A DNA stretch of 64,000 nucleotides from JAPLUA01 sp964625855 (GTDB lineage: Bacteria; Verrucomicrobiota; Verrucomicrobiia; Limisphaerales; UBA8199), in the NCBI GenBank assembly GCA_964625855.1, contig CAZVFC010000003.1:1-64000 (forward strand), given 5' to 3'. The translations under genes and the position numbers were made by a program. The notes beneath the pieces were generated by a model. It was not told the DNA's origin and searched no databases. It worked only from the letters and a program-made list of their open reading frames with translations. Positions 16,955 through 26,090 of this stretch are shown one piece after another; within the stretch, counting starts at the first letter, position 1; each line of letters starts with the position of its first letter.

Positions 16955-18427
16955 TCAGGCCTTTGAAGGCATGGCGTAGGCCTGGCGGTATGTGCCCCGA
17001 GCCAGGATTCGCGCCGCTTCCAGGCGGTCGCCCTTGCCCTGATTGCTGGAGGTGATCCGGCCAGTCGTGATTTCCGTCTCAAGCGCGAGACCCAGGTTGA
17101 ATCGCGATTTGTTCACATCGAGACCGATGCCCTCCAGGCTGGTGGTCAAGCGGCCCAATCCTTCGACAACAGGGGGCTGAGTTCCCAGCGCTTGCTGACA
17201 CGTGTTGAGGTCACTCGGTTCGCCCAGACGATAGGAGGTATTGCCCAAATGGCAGACGGCCGACGAGATGTGTCCTTCAGAGATGGGGGCATGGAGATCC
17301 CCAGCGCGCCGGCTGCGGACCGCATCAATAAAGTTGGCCGCATGCCGGCCACCCCCATCGCCGCGGAAGCGCTTGATCTCCTTCCCTTTGTTATCCAACA
17401 CCGCACCGCCCGCGCGCAATCCCGCAAAGTAGCCACCCTCGTATTGGAGCACAAATCCCTCCCGAACGTTGCGAAGGTTTCCCATCACCACGTCCTGCTT
17501 GTCCTCAGACAGATTCCGATTCTCGATGATGATCGGCAACGCGGGATACTCCAGCAATGTGAACTGCGTGTTGGGGGTCTGGCCGGCGTCATCGAACCGG
17601 AAACGGGCGCCAAGGCCGAGCACACGCCGGGGAAAGATCGCCCCGGGCAGGAACATGCGACAGGCGTCGAAGGCGTGAATGCCGCTGTTGCCAAGGTCTC
17701 CATCACCGGTGGTCCACACCCAATGCCAGTCATAATGCAGCTTCGGGCGGGTCAAAGGTTCCAGGGGGGCCGGCCCGCAGTACAGGTCATAGTCCAGCCA
17801 GTCCGGCTTGAATGGGGCGCACTTGCCGATGGCGGCGCGGTGCTCATACCAGACGACATGCGCCCAGAGAGGTTTGCCGAGGTTGCCGCCCTGCAACCAA
17901 GCCGCGGCTGCCCTCAGCCCCGGACAGGAACGATACTGGGTGCCGGCTTGCACAATGCGCCCGGTGGTTTTCGCCTCCTCGACAAGCCGGGTGCCTTCCC
18001 AAATGTTGTGTGTAACCGGCTTTTCGACATAGACATCCTTGCCGGCGCGCATGGCCCACACGGCGAGAAGCGCATGCCAGTGGTTCGGCGTAGCAACGAC
18101 TACCGCATCCACGTCACTCCGCTCGATCACCTTGCGCGGGTCAGTGGTGGTGTAAGGAGCCGGTACCCTTTGCTTCAGCCGTTCCACACTTGACGCGAGC
18201 CGATTCGGGTCCACATCACACAGCGCCACCACGCGCACCCCTGGAATCGCAGCGAAGTTTTCGGCGTGATCGTGGCCCTTGTTTCCCAGTCCGATCACTG
18301 CCATCCGAATGTCGCTGTTGGCGGCCAGCAGCCGAGAGCCCAAGCCGCCCATACTGACGGCAACAACCGCCGAAGCTTTCAGAAAAGACCGGCGGTTGAA
18401 GAACCCAGTTGGATTTGATGACTTCAT
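16955..18427 (-). CDS. Tat-exported Gfo/Idh/MocA-family oxidoreductase
   Basis: The product is 490 residues from the ATG at 18427, which overlaps the MFS stop as ATGA. The Tat signal is FNRRSFLKASAVVAVSMGGL. The Rossmann domain has VIGLGNKG for NAD(P) binding, then DVDAVVVATPNHWHALLAVW and the catalytic-lysine motif VYVEKPVTHN. The C-terminal beta-sheet domain follows (GDLGNSGIHAFDACRM). Export with bound cofactor is typical of this group. It should oxidise or reduce a sugar or sugar acid in the periplasm, possibly with a partner in the same unit. An open frame continues far upstream but overlaps the transporter gene and is not real. Confidence 0.9.
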   Translation of the reverse strand: MKSSNPTGFFNRRSFLKASAVVAVSMGGLGSRLLAANSDIRMAVIGLGNKGHDHAENFAAIPGVRVVALCDVDPNRLASSVERLKQRVPAPYTTTDPRKVIERSDVDAVVVATPNHWHALLAVWAMRAGKDVYVEKPVTHNIWEGTRLVEEAKTTGRIVQAGTQYRSCPGLRAAAAWLQGGNLGKPLWAHVVWYEHRAAIGKCAPFKPDWLDYDLYCGPAPLEPLTRPKLHYDWHWVWTTGDGDLGNSGIHAFDACRMFLPGAIFPRRVLGLGARFRFDDAGQTPNTQFTLLEYPALPIIIENRNLSEDKQDVVMGNLRNVREGFVLQYEGGYFAGLRAGGAVLDNKGKEIKRFRGDGGGRHAANFIDAVRSRRAGDLHAPISEGHISSAVCHLGNTSYRLGEPSDLNTCQQALGTQPPVVEGLGRLTTSLEGIGLDVNKSRFNLGLALETEITTGRITSSNQGKGDRLEAARILARGTYRQAYAMPSKA

Positions 18428-19725
18428 GATGATTCGTCCAATCGTTTTTGAGCGGTGTCCGGGGCCCACCAGATGACAATGAGCCCCAAGGCATAAACCA
18501 GGCCACAGGTGGCTCCGAGCTTTGGATACGATCCACCCAGGACCGAGAAGAGCGCGCCGGCAGCGAACACGCCGATGGCTGTGGCAAAGCGGCCGACGTT
18601 GTAGGCGATGCCGCTCCCGGCCGCGCGCACGCGCGTGGGAAACAGTTCCGGCAAGTACAGTGGCAGCCAGCCAAAGAAGAGCGTGGCCACGAAACCCTGC
18701 GCGAAAACCACCGGCAGGAAAGAGACGTGCAGCGGCGCCGTCCCGAGGAACATGGTCAAGGTCAGAGCGGTCGCTCCGAAACTGATGAGCGCGTAAGCGC
18801 GGCGACGGCCCAGCCAGGCGGCGATCTGCGCGCCGAAGAAGCTGCCGAGCACGGCACCCAGGGCCCACCAACCTTGAGTCACCGCCTTGTAGCCGGCCTG
18901 AGTGATACCACCGACTTTGTCCGCCCAGGGAATCATCCACTTGCTTGCCGCCCAAGCGCCGATCATGGGAATTGAGCCGAGCAAGATGCCAATCAACGTA
19001 TGGCCCAGCAGCGGCGGATGAAGCAGGTCACAACACGGGTGCTTTGTCGGTTGCCCTTTCACCCCGGCCCTCTCCCCGGAAAAGGAAGAGGGAGAAGAAA
19101 CCCGAGCGGCGCGAGCAGCCAACCACAGCGGAGATTCCGGCAGCATAGACAGCACCACCAAACCGAGCACCGCCGGCGCAGCCGCGAGCCAGAAGATCCA
19201 GCGCCAGGAATCGGGTGTGATATGCCACGTGCGCGCGACCTGTGAGAGCATCAGGATCCCGCCGTTGAGCGCGGCGCCCAGCAACCCGGCCACGATGGGC
19301 CGTGACTTGTCCGGCCAGCATTCCGCGGCGAGCGCCACAGCATTAGGCCACACTCCACCTACACCCAGGCCAACCATGAATCGCAGCACGAGCATCTGCT
19401 CCTGCGTGCGAACGAGCGCGCCCATGCCGGCAAAAATGGAGTAGAAAAGAATGCTCACTCCCAATGCCCGCGCACGGCCGATACGGTCCCCGAGGCTGCC
19501 CAAGAAGATTCCGCCCAGCGCCGCGCCAAGCATCAGCGCCGCCGTGAAGCACGCGAACCAATTGCCGCCCAGCGTCGGCGTGTAGGCCGCGCCCAGCAGG
19601 CTTTGGGAAACGGACAGCGAAGCCACCGGCATCAAGCCGAGTTCCACTCCATCGAACAACAGTCCGCCAATCGCGGCAAAAAACACCGCGAGGCGACCGC
19701 GTGGTGACAGGGCGGGCATGCTCAC
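18424..19725 (-). CDS. MFS transporter, sugar-acid/aromatic-acid type
   Basis: This 433-residue membrane protein has about 12 hydrophobic segments. The loop motif between segments 2 and 3 is GSLGDRIGRARAL, typical of the major facilitator superfamily, and the segment-4/5 region is VGLGVGGVWPNAVALAAECW. The start is GTG at 19725, overlapping the preceding stop as GTGA, or ATG at 19719. The large central loop carries an insertion (SSPSSFSGERAGVKGQP) encoded by a dispersed repeat at 19051-19098. The substrate is unknown; its neighbours, a beta-hydroxyacid dehydrogenase and a sugar oxidoreductase, suggest an organic acid or sugar derivative. Confidence 0.9.
   Translation of the reverse strand: MSMPALSPRGRLAVFFAAIGGLLFDGVELGLMPVASLSVSQSLLGAAYTPTLGGNWFACFTAALMLGAALGGIFLGSLGDRIGRARALGVSILFYSIFAGMGALVRTQEQMLVLRFMVGLGVGGVWPNAVALAAECWPDKSRPIVAGLLGAALNGGILMLSQVARTWHITPDSWRWIFWLAAAPAVLGLVVLSMLPESPLWLAARAARVSSPSSFSGERAGVKGQPTKHPCCDLLHPPLLGHTLIGILLGSIPMIGAWAASKWMIPWADKVGGITQAGYKAVTQGWWALGAVLGSFFGAQIAAWLGRRRAYALISFGATALTLTMFLGTAPLHVSFLPVVFAQGFVATLFFGWLPLYLPELFPTRVRAAGSGIAYNVGRFATAIGVFAAGALFSVLGGSYPKLGATCGLVYALGLIVIWWAPDTAQKRLDESS
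19051..19098. repeat. Dispersed repeat inserted in the MFS central loop
   Basis: The stretch CACCCCGGCCCTCTCCCCGG and the purine-rich bases after it match a repeat type seen scattered between bacterial genes, translated here as SFSGERAGVKG. It falls exactly in the variable cytoplasmic loop between the two transporter halves and keeps the frame, which explains why it was tolerated. Confidence 0.6.
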
Positions 19726-20600
19726 ATTGCAGTCACCTTCCTTGCCTTGCGGAGGACCTCGATGATGGCGCTGTTGTCCAGTTCGCCCAAGCCCGCGGCT
19801 TCTGCCTGTTCCATCAAGCGCCGATGCGTGTCCGTAAGCGGTAGTTCTATCCCGGCCGTCGCCGCGGTCTCCAGCATGAGCCGGACGTCTTTCAAGTGTT
19901 GAGAGAGCCGGGCTTGAACCGCAAAGTCGCGTTCCACCAGCTTCCGGCCCTTAACGTCCATCGCCTTCGAGTAGGCATTGCTGCCCATCATGACCTCCAG
20001 CGCAGCGGCGGGTGATACATTCATGGCTTCGGCAAACGCGAGGCCTTCGGCAAGCGCGGCGCGGTTGAGCCCCAGCACCAGGTTGGTGATGAGCTTCATC
20101 TTCGCTGCGCTGCCACAAGGACCGACATGAAAGACTTTGGCGCCCATGACCCGCCACAGGTCGGCGCAGGCCTCGAATGCCGAACGCTCCCCGCCCACGA
20201 TCACAGTGGCGTCTCCGTGTCGCGTCTGTTCACTGGAGCCGGAGATCGGCGCATCCAGGTAGCACACCCCCCGGGCGGCGAGCCGCGCGCCCAGGGATGC
20301 CGTTTGTCCGGGCTCGCCCGTGGTAGTATCAATGAGAATCTGTCTGGCGCGCAGCCCCGCGTCCAGTTGAGCCAGGACCGCCTCCACAGTGTCTGTCGTA
20401 TAAAGGCTGATGATGACGCGCTCGCATGACGCCAGCGGGTTGTCGCTCCAGTTCGCTCCCCGCATTTCCAAAGAAACCGCCTTCTCGCGGGTGCGATTCC
20501 ACACCAGGACACCATAGCCGTGCTTCAGCAAGCGCTCCGTAATGGCGGTGCCCATCAGGCCAAGGCCAATAACGCCGATCGTCTCTCTACTTGGTACCAT
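19722..20600 (-). CDS. NAD(P)-dependent beta-hydroxyacid dehydrogenase (HIBADH family)
   Basis: The ATG at 20600 gives 292 residues and places the NAD(P)-binding motif IGVIGLGLMGTAI at the very N-terminus, as in the family; an in-frame extension to 20645 is unlikely. Further family marks are YLDAPISGSSEQTRHGDATV (substrate-binding DAPVSGG-like) and the catalytic lysine in GSAAKMKLITNLVLG. Members reduce or oxidise beta-hydroxyacids such as 3-hydroxyisobutyrate, tartronate semialdehyde or glyoxylate. It is the first gene of the unit, with the transporter start overlapping its stop by four bases. Confidence 0.9.
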   Translation of the reverse strand: MVPSRETIGVIGLGLMGTAITERLLKHGYGVLVWNRTREKAVSLEMRGANWSDNPLASCERVIISLYTTDTVEAVLAQLDAGLRARQILIDTTTGEPGQTASLGARLAARGVCYLDAPISGSSEQTRHGDATVIVGGERSAFEACADLWRVMGAKVFHVGPCGSAAKMKLITNLVLGLNRAALAEGLAFAEAMNVSPAAALEVMMGSNAYSKAMDVKGRKLVERDFAVQARLSQHLKDVRLMLETAATAGIELPLTDTHRRLMEQAEAAGLGELDNSAIIEVLRKARKVTAM

Positions 20601-20692
20601 TGGATATTGTGTTTTCTTGCGTTGTGCCAAGCCGCCGGCCGCCAACTACGGCGGATGAGCCCAAGAAAGGTCGGCTTGCAGCGCAGCGCGTC

Positions 20693-21110
20693 TCACGCCT
20701 CGTCTCGGCCTCGCGGTAGCCCGGGCATCGGCTCGCTGCGCGAAGGCATGGCCGGATAGTCCGGCGCCCCAATATCCTTCGCCAAATCCTCAATCCGCAC
20801 ATTCTTGCCGCTCTCCATCGAGTGGTTGGCTGCCACGCCGGTTAAAACCGAGTAGGCGCCGCCGCGCTGGTCCGCGGCGCGCAGAGACTTGTCCCCGGTT
20901 CTTTTCGAGCAGGAACAAATCGTCCAGCATTACGTTATCACCGCCGCCATGTCCTTTTTCTCCAGTCCAGACCTTCACTTCGCAGGCAGGGGCGCGCAGC
21001 GGGGCGTCCGACTTGGCCGAGCTCCTGCCCCCGCCGCAACCGGCCAAAACGGCCACCAGAAAGCAGCCGAAGGCGGTCACCGCCATTGTGCGAAGCAATC
21101 CAGGTTTCAT
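20693..21110 (-). pseudogene. Chimeric remnant: lipoprotein signal joined to a Gfo/Idh/MocA C-terminus
   Basis: The N-terminus (MAVTAFGCFLVAVLAGCGGG) is a lipoprotein signal with a lipobox Cys. About 30 residues later the frame reads TGEKGHGGGDNVMLDDLF, the typical C-terminal region of a Gfo/Idh/MocA oxidoreductase. Near base 20895 the frame shifts by one; the next frame continues KSLRAADQRGGAYSVLTGVA, then ANHSMESGKNVRIEDLA, and stops at 20693-20695. The Rossmann domain is absent. This is a deletion product plus a frameshift and is not expected to work. Confidence 0.75.
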
Positions 21111-21216
21111 TGCTAATCCCATGCCGACCACATCCATGCGACGAACTTTCCGCTAGACGCTAAGTGACGGCAAAGGAACCGAAGGCCTCCGCCATCAAGA
21201 GTTTCCTCGAGCCTCA

Positions 21217-22041
21217 TTAAGGTGGAGGTGGTGGAACGCTGCCTGTACCGTGCTGATGGCCGCTGTCCGTGTGCGGATCACACCATGCCGGATTCCTCTT
21301 CGTCTCCTGCCACACGTAAGCATACCACTTTGGGTAGGCGATATACTGGACGCTGCCCCCGAAGAGTCCCACGGTAGCGCCTTTGCTGTGCCGCTTCTCC
21401 GCCAGGCCTTCGATGGGCGGGCTCGAGCCGTCATTGAAGTTTAAGACGGGAGATTCGTTGGCCTCCCAAAGCAGGATGTCGTCCATCCTATACAACGAGT
21501 GTTTGTTCGGGACTTCCTTGCCATTCTCATAGCAGACCACCGCGCCATTCATGATGTAAGAGTGGAACTGCGTATCACGATCAAAGAACCCCGGCGCATC
21601 AATCCTGTCCATGGGGCAGCGATACAGCTTCCAGGCGTCCGCGGGCGGCGTCTTCTTGGACTTGCTGCCCTGGTATCCGGTTTCCTGCCCGGTCCCCAGA
21701 TAGGGCCAGTAGAGCCCCCGCTCCGGACCGATGTAGTTCTGCCCGACATAAACTTCCTTGGGCTTATACAGCCAGCCAGGCTGGGCATTCTGCCCGCCGT
21801 TGCTGTAATTGGGAAGCGCCAGGTAGTCGTTGTTGTCGCTCACGTACAGCATGTGCGCCAACAGCAATTGCTTCTGGTTGTTGACACATTGCGCGCGCAG
21901 GGCCTTTTCCTTGGCGTTAGCCAGGGCTGGCAGCAACAGCGCGGCCAGGATGGCGATGCTGGCGATGACCACCAGCAACTCAATGAGCGTGAAGGCGCAT
22001 GGGCGCCCGCGCGAGCCAATAACCATAACATCCGTCTTCAC
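21217..22041 (-). CDS. Type II pseudopilin-like protein with poly-Pro tail
   Basis: The product is 274 residues from GTG at 22041, or 269 from ATG at 22026. The prepilin-type N-terminus is CAFTLIELLVVIASIAILAA, with cleavage expected before Phe and Glu at +5. The long hydrophobic helix is followed by a C-terminal domain of the sort found in many Verrucomicrobiota and Planctomycetota pseudopilins (CVNNQKQLLLAHMLYVSDNN, LYRCPMD, KGATVGLFGGSVQ). The end is SVPPPPP. Such proteins are numerous in these genomes and are thought to be surface or periplasmic structures exported with the type II/IV machinery. A second, related gene lies 154 bases upstream on the same strand. Confidence 0.85.
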   Translation of the reverse strand: MKTDVMVIGSRGRPCAFTLIELLVVIASIAILAALLLPALANAKEKALRAQCVNNQKQLLLAHMLYVSDNNDYLALPNYSNGGQNAQPGWLYKPKEVYVGQNYIGPERGLYWPYLGTGQETGYQGSKSKKTPPADAWKLYRCPMDRIDAPGFFDRDTQFHSYIMNGAVVCYENGKEVPNKHSLYRMDDILLWEANESPVLNFNDGSSPPIEGLAEKRHSKGATVGLFGGSVQYIAYPKWYAYVWQETKRNPAWCDPHTDSGHQHGTGSVPPPPP

Positions 22042-22194
22042 AAGTCAATCTCTCGGTGTCCACTGCGTTCCGTGCAATGTGGCCGCCTGCTTGCCCGTAA
22101 GTCGTCAACCCGAGATCAGCGCGAACGCCCCGGCGTTTGCCTACATGGCCGATAGGAAAACAGGGCGCATCCTCTGGCAGCGCCAGGGCTCAGG

Positions 22195-23004
22195 TCACAG
22201 CCCCGGTGGCGGTGGCGGTGCGGCTCCTCCCAGGCGCCAGGTCGTGCGCTCGTTGACCCAAGTGATGTCAGCGTATTGGCCCAAGGTTGACTTGCCCGTT
22301 CCGCCCTTGCCAAGTGCGGCATAGGTGCTTTCGCACTTCCATTTCTTGATTTCCGAATGGCCGTCCGCAAAGCCAAAGCCGCACGCGCGACCGTGAAACG
22401 AAGCCGGCAAATCCTGCCAGGTTTGGACGTTGCCGCTGGGCATGCCGTCGGCACAAAAATAACCATCGTTGATCGAATCAGGATGCTCGTCCACGAACAC
22501 CCAGTAGTTCGCGGGATTGCGAATGTCCGAGGTCTTCTTAAAAACCTGCCAATTGCCACTGCCGGAATCCAGATCGCCCATAAACCGGTTCATGGAATAG
22601 CTGCGCGAGTTCTGGGTGCGATCTTCTGGACACTTATACACCCTGACATTCTTCGCCGTGTACGGCCCTATCAGACCAATCTTAAGGTACTCAGTGTTGG
22701 TGGTCTGATCCTGGGTCAAGTTGATCACGTTGGCCACCCAACTGTTCGAGTCCGTGTTGCTGATGTGTTTGTTGAGTGGTAGGCGCTCGTCGTTGTCACC
22801 GGCGTAGAGGATCCACGCCAACTGCAACTGCTTGGTGTTGTTCATGCAGTAGATGCCATTGGCCTTGGCCTTGGCCCGACCGAGCGCCGGCAGCAGCAGC
22901 GCGGCCAGGATGGCGATGATGGCGATCACCACCAGCAGTTCGATCAGCGTGAAGCCGGCGTTTCTCAGCCGATTGCCTGCGATTTCATTACTGCATCTTT
23001 TCAT
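22195..23004 (-). CDS. Type II pseudopilin-like protein with poly-Pro tail
   Basis: The ATG at 23004 gives 269 residues; the open frame upstream of it is not needed. The N-terminus carries GFTLIELLVVIAIIAILAAL with cleavage before Phe. The body has the family pattern MNNTKQLQLAWILYAGDNDE, VYKCPEDRTQNSRSYSMNRF and a late HGRACGFGFADGHSEIKKW. The C-terminus ends GGAAPPPPPGL, echoing the neighbouring pseudopilin. It lies about 90 bases after the large beta-strand-repeat protein gene, so these three secreted proteins could be one unit. Confidence 0.87.
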   Translation of the reverse strand: MKRCSNEIAGNRLRNAGFTLIELLVVIAIIAILAALLLPALGRAKAKANGIYCMNNTKQLQLAWILYAGDNDERLPLNKHISNTDSNSWVANVINLTQDQTTNTEYLKIGLIGPYTAKNVRVYKCPEDRTQNSRSYSMNRFMGDLDSGSGNWQVFKKTSDIRNPANYWVFVDEHPDSINDGYFCADGMPSGNVQTWQDLPASFHGRACGFGFADGHSEIKKWKCESTYAALGKGGTGKSTLGQYADITWVNERTTWRLGGAAPPPPPGL

Positions 23005-23091
23005 TTTTGCCTGACTGGTTAACTTGCCGAGGAACACCTGGCCGCCCACCCCTAATCCCCGGGCGGCCAGGTCTCAACCCCCGCATCTAGA

Positions 23092-25863
23092 CTATGGTAC
23101 TAACACCCGGAAATACGACTCCGGCAGTGCGATCGAGTTCGTGAAGCTGAACGTTCCCGTGTTTGTCGTCACGTTCTCCCAATACACAGGCGGGGCCAGG
23201 TTCGTAGCCATCTGGATGACGCTGGTCTGCGTCGGCACACCCGGCACAACCTGGAACACGAATTCGCCGTTTACGATGGCCGGCGACGTGATCTCCGTAG
23301 CTGGAGGCACGTTCGGAACAACTTCTCCACTGGCCAGGATGGCAGCCCCGGTGACATCCGCGCCCCCACCCGGCGCGATCCACTTGATCTGCGCCAATTG
23401 GGCCACCGACAGGCCCGTTGCGTCCGTGCCGAAGAAGATCTGGTCGGGCCCCCCGCCTGCAGTATTGCCGTTCCAGTTGACGATGGTCAGGGTCTTGCCT
23501 GCCGTCCAAGCCGCCGCGCTGCTATTGGCGAGGTTCATTACCGCGGCACTCCCGCCGGCAGTGCCCATTTCAAGGGTGGTATCTCCAATAAGCACCAGTT
23601 GCCCCATGGTCACAGTCGCAGAGTCGTCCAACGCCACGACGGCGGCGCCTTCATCACCAACGCGAAGGTTCTTACCCGTCATATCCAGGCCGTTGCCAAG
23701 TTTCACGCGACCCTGTTTGACGAGGATTCCAAAGAAACTGCTGATTGATCCCGGATTCAAAACATACGTGTAACCCGGGTTTCCGATGAAGCCCAGGCGG
23801 ACATTACCTGGATTGCTGGCCGGGCCTTCGGAAATCGTCATAGACCCGGTAGTATCGGTGGCGGCCAGCGTGAGCACGCCGCCGCTGCCTGTGAGGCCGG
23901 TCAGCGCGTTCACACCAGAGCCAGACCGCACTGCGAACAGATAGTTGGTCAGGCACTCCCCGTTGCCCTCAAGCCGCAGGCCATAACGGCCGGTGCCATT
24001 CACGATGGGTAGCGCACCCGGATAGCTGCCGCCCATGCCGCTGGGGTTTGCCTCAAAGCTCACGCCATTGTTCCCAGCCGTGCCACCGCCGTTCTTCCCA
24101 CCGCCGGACGGGGGGGAATACGGCAGGTCCACAATGAACCGTGCATCAGCGGCAGTGCTGCCATTCCCGATGACCGGTCGGAACAACTCGATGCACTTGC
24201 TCGCGACACCGCCTCCGCCCGAGGCGCTCTTGCCCATGGCGTTGGTCTGGGAGCGGTAGATCTTCAACTCGCCGCCGTCCTTGATATCAATGAAAGACCA
24301 GACGCGAAGGCCAGCGCTTTCACCATAGGGCGAGGTGCGGCCATCCCCGATGTTCGAGCGCAGTTGGAGGTTCAGATTGCACTTGGCTCCGCTCTTGATC
24401 GTCATTGTATTGGTCGGGCCCGCCTGGCCGATGGCCTCGTTGCCGCAGTGGCCCAAGTCCAGACCCGTGTTTCTTCTGCCGCCGCAGAAATCAACGGAGC
24501 TGCCGGTCTCGAAGCTCATGTCGCAGGCCAAGCGCTCCATGCCGTCCCGGTTCCAGACCTGCACGGCATCGTAGAACAGCATTCCGTTTGGCTGATCCAT
24601 GTAAAAGGATCGGTCAATCACGCCAGGCGCCGCCCACGCGGGCGCGTCCGCCGCACTCGTGGTGCTGTATTGGATGCCATTCCGGTGCGGGCCGCGGATG
24701 GCCAGCCGGCCGACATTCCGGGTCCAGCCGGTCGCGTTGGTCTCAATCACCGAGGAATCACCGCCCGGCTGTCCCTTGATGATGAAATTGCCGTTGGTCA
24801 TCACATTCCAGTCCAGGTAAGCGCTGGCGCCGTTGGTCAGGATGAGCACGATATCGCCCCAACCCTGACGCCATTTGTAGTACGGGGTGGAGCCGCTGGT
24901 GTGGAGCGAGCTGTTTTGATAGATTCCCAGTGAGAATCCGTATTCAACTTCAAAAGGACTTCTGAAGCGGTTTGTGCTGGCGGGGGTTCCATCCCACACA
25001 TCGCCCGAGTAGGGCAGCGGCTCGCCGACTATAATCGTGCCCGTGCCGCCTTGGGAATAATAGACCGACGGGCCGTTCCTGGTGCCGCCACCGTTGCCGA
25101 GTCCTCCTCCCGGGGGAGCATTTGTCCAGATAAGCGTTCCGCCGTTGGGGCCGAAAATAATGGCACGATCCCACCAATCGGCGCCCATGGTGGCCGTATC
25201 TTTCGGGGCGGTTCCCCAACTGGGCGTGTCACCGGTTTCGGTTGCCTGGAAGTCGAGCGTGCCGCCATCCAGTTTGACCGAGTAGCCGCCGAAGCTGGCA
25301 CCCCCGTTGCCGCCGAAGTAGCTCGGGTTGTTGTATTGGGCTATGGATCCTGCGCCGACCATCGTCGCGATCGCGCCGCCCGTGATTTCCCATCGGTAAA
25401 TCGTGTTGGCGTTGTTGGCGATGACCCAGTTGCCCCCGTTCAACATTGCGCTGTAACCGTCGCCGGTAACCGCACCGTTGAACGTCACCACCCCGGAGCC
25501 GGAGCCATTGAACACCCGCGTAGCACCCCCCAGGTCCGTGGCGGAGTTCAGTGTGACGGCCCCAGCCCCGCTTTGGGCCACATCGCCGCCGAGCGTCAGC
25601 GTGCCATTGGCCACCGAGTAGGCATTGGGCGAATTGAACGTGAGCGTCGCTATGGCGGGAGTGCTCGCGTTCAAATCTACGGTCTGGTTGGCGACGCTGG
25701 GGAACAAGATGTCCTCTCCGCCCACAGGAGCGGTGTCCCAGTTCCCAAGCGTGGTCCAGAAGGAATCCGTGTCACCGTCCCAGGTGGATGTCGCGGCCAT
25801 GAGGGGAACGCCCGACCAGAGGACAAGGCCGAGCGCCAACAGGAATTGTGTGAGTCTTTTCAT
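23092..25863 (-). CDS. Large secreted beta-strand-repeat protein
   Basis: The 923-residue product has a signal peptide (LLALGLVLWSGVPLMAATST). The body is Gly/Asn/Thr-rich (LTFNSPNAYSVANGTLTLGG, AVTLNSATDLGGATRVFNG), the spacing of autotransporter-associated beta-strand repeats that build extended beta-solenoids. The C-terminus (about 850-923, ending ALPESYFRVLVP) is a small beta domain common at the ends of exported Verrucomicrobiota proteins. No enzyme motif was found. Expression may depend on the GGGACATTTGTCCC palindrome about 200 bases upstream. A surface or extracellular role is likely. Confidence 0.8.
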   Translation of the reverse strand: MKRLTQFLLALGLVLWSGVPLMAATSTWDGDTDSFWTTLGNWDTAPVGGEDILFPSVANQTVDLNASTPAIATLTFNSPNAYSVANGTLTLGGDVAQSGAGAVTLNSATDLGGATRVFNGSGSGVVTFNGAVTGDGYSAMLNGGNWVIANNANTIYRWEITGGAIATMVGAGSIAQYNNPSYFGGNGGASFGGYSVKLDGGTLDFQATETGDTPSWGTAPKDTATMGADWWDRAIIFGPNGGTLIWTNAPPGGGLGNGGGTRNGPSVYYSQGGTGTIIVGEPLPYSGDVWDGTPASTNRFRSPFEVEYGFSLGIYQNSSLHTSGSTPYYKWRQGWGDIVLILTNGASAYLDWNVMTNGNFIIKGQPGGDSSVIETNATGWTRNVGRLAIRGPHRNGIQYSTTSAADAPAWAAPGVIDRSFYMDQPNGMLFYDAVQVWNRDGMERLACDMSFETGSSVDFCGGRRNTGLDLGHCGNEAIGQAGPTNTMTIKSGAKCNLNLQLRSNIGDGRTSPYGESAGLRVWSFIDIKDGGELKIYRSQTNAMGKSASGGGGVASKCIELFRPVIGNGSTAADARFIVDLPYSPPSGGGKNGGGTAGNNGVSFEANPSGMGGSYPGALPIVNGTGRYGLRLEGNGECLTNYLFAVRSGSGVNALTGLTGSGGVLTLAATDTTGSMTISEGPASNPGNVRLGFIGNPGYTYVLNPGSISSFFGILVKQGRVKLGNGLDMTGKNLRVGDEGAAVVALDDSATVTMGQLVLIGDTTLEMGTAGGSAAVMNLANSSAAAWTAGKTLTIVNWNGNTAGGGPDQIFFGTDATGLSVAQLAQIKWIAPGGGADVTGAAILASGEVVPNVPPATEITSPAIVNGEFVFQVVPGVPTQTSVIQMATNLAPPVYWENVTTNTGTFSFTNSIALPESYFRVLVP

Positions 25864-26030
25864 AGGTGCTTGAGTTTGAGATGCGGTCCAGTTTGACTTA
25901 TTCTATCGTTACTTGCTTCGCCATAGTTTGCGTTGTTCTTCTTAATGCTGGGTCCATGACGTCCAGATGCTATGGGCTCAACGTCACTGGCATCTAACCA
26001 CCCGCCTCAGTTTCTGCCTAGCCTGCGAAA

Positions 26031-26084
26031 GTCCCGAAAGGCGTCTCTTTTGTCCCTAGCGTTTCGGGACATTTGTCCCTAACC
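26031..26084. promoter_or_regulatory. Nested GGGACA/TGTCCC inverted repeats
   Basis: GGGACATTTGTCCC at 26066-26079 is a perfect palindrome (6-bp arms, TT centre). TTTGTCCCTA occurs at 49-58 and again at 72-81 of the 26,000 block, 23 bases apart. GTCCCGAAA (26031-26039) and TTTCGGGAC (26062-26070) form a further inverted pair. The same core recurs upstream of the two paralogous secreted genes, so this may be an operator rather than a terminator. Confidence 0.5.
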
Positions 26085-26090
26085 GTTCCT

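Noticed and set aside
18428..18955. N-terminal extension of the Gfo/Idh/MocA frame
   Set aside because: It overlaps the MFS gene; the Tat signal sits right after the ATG at 18427, which couples to the transporter stop.
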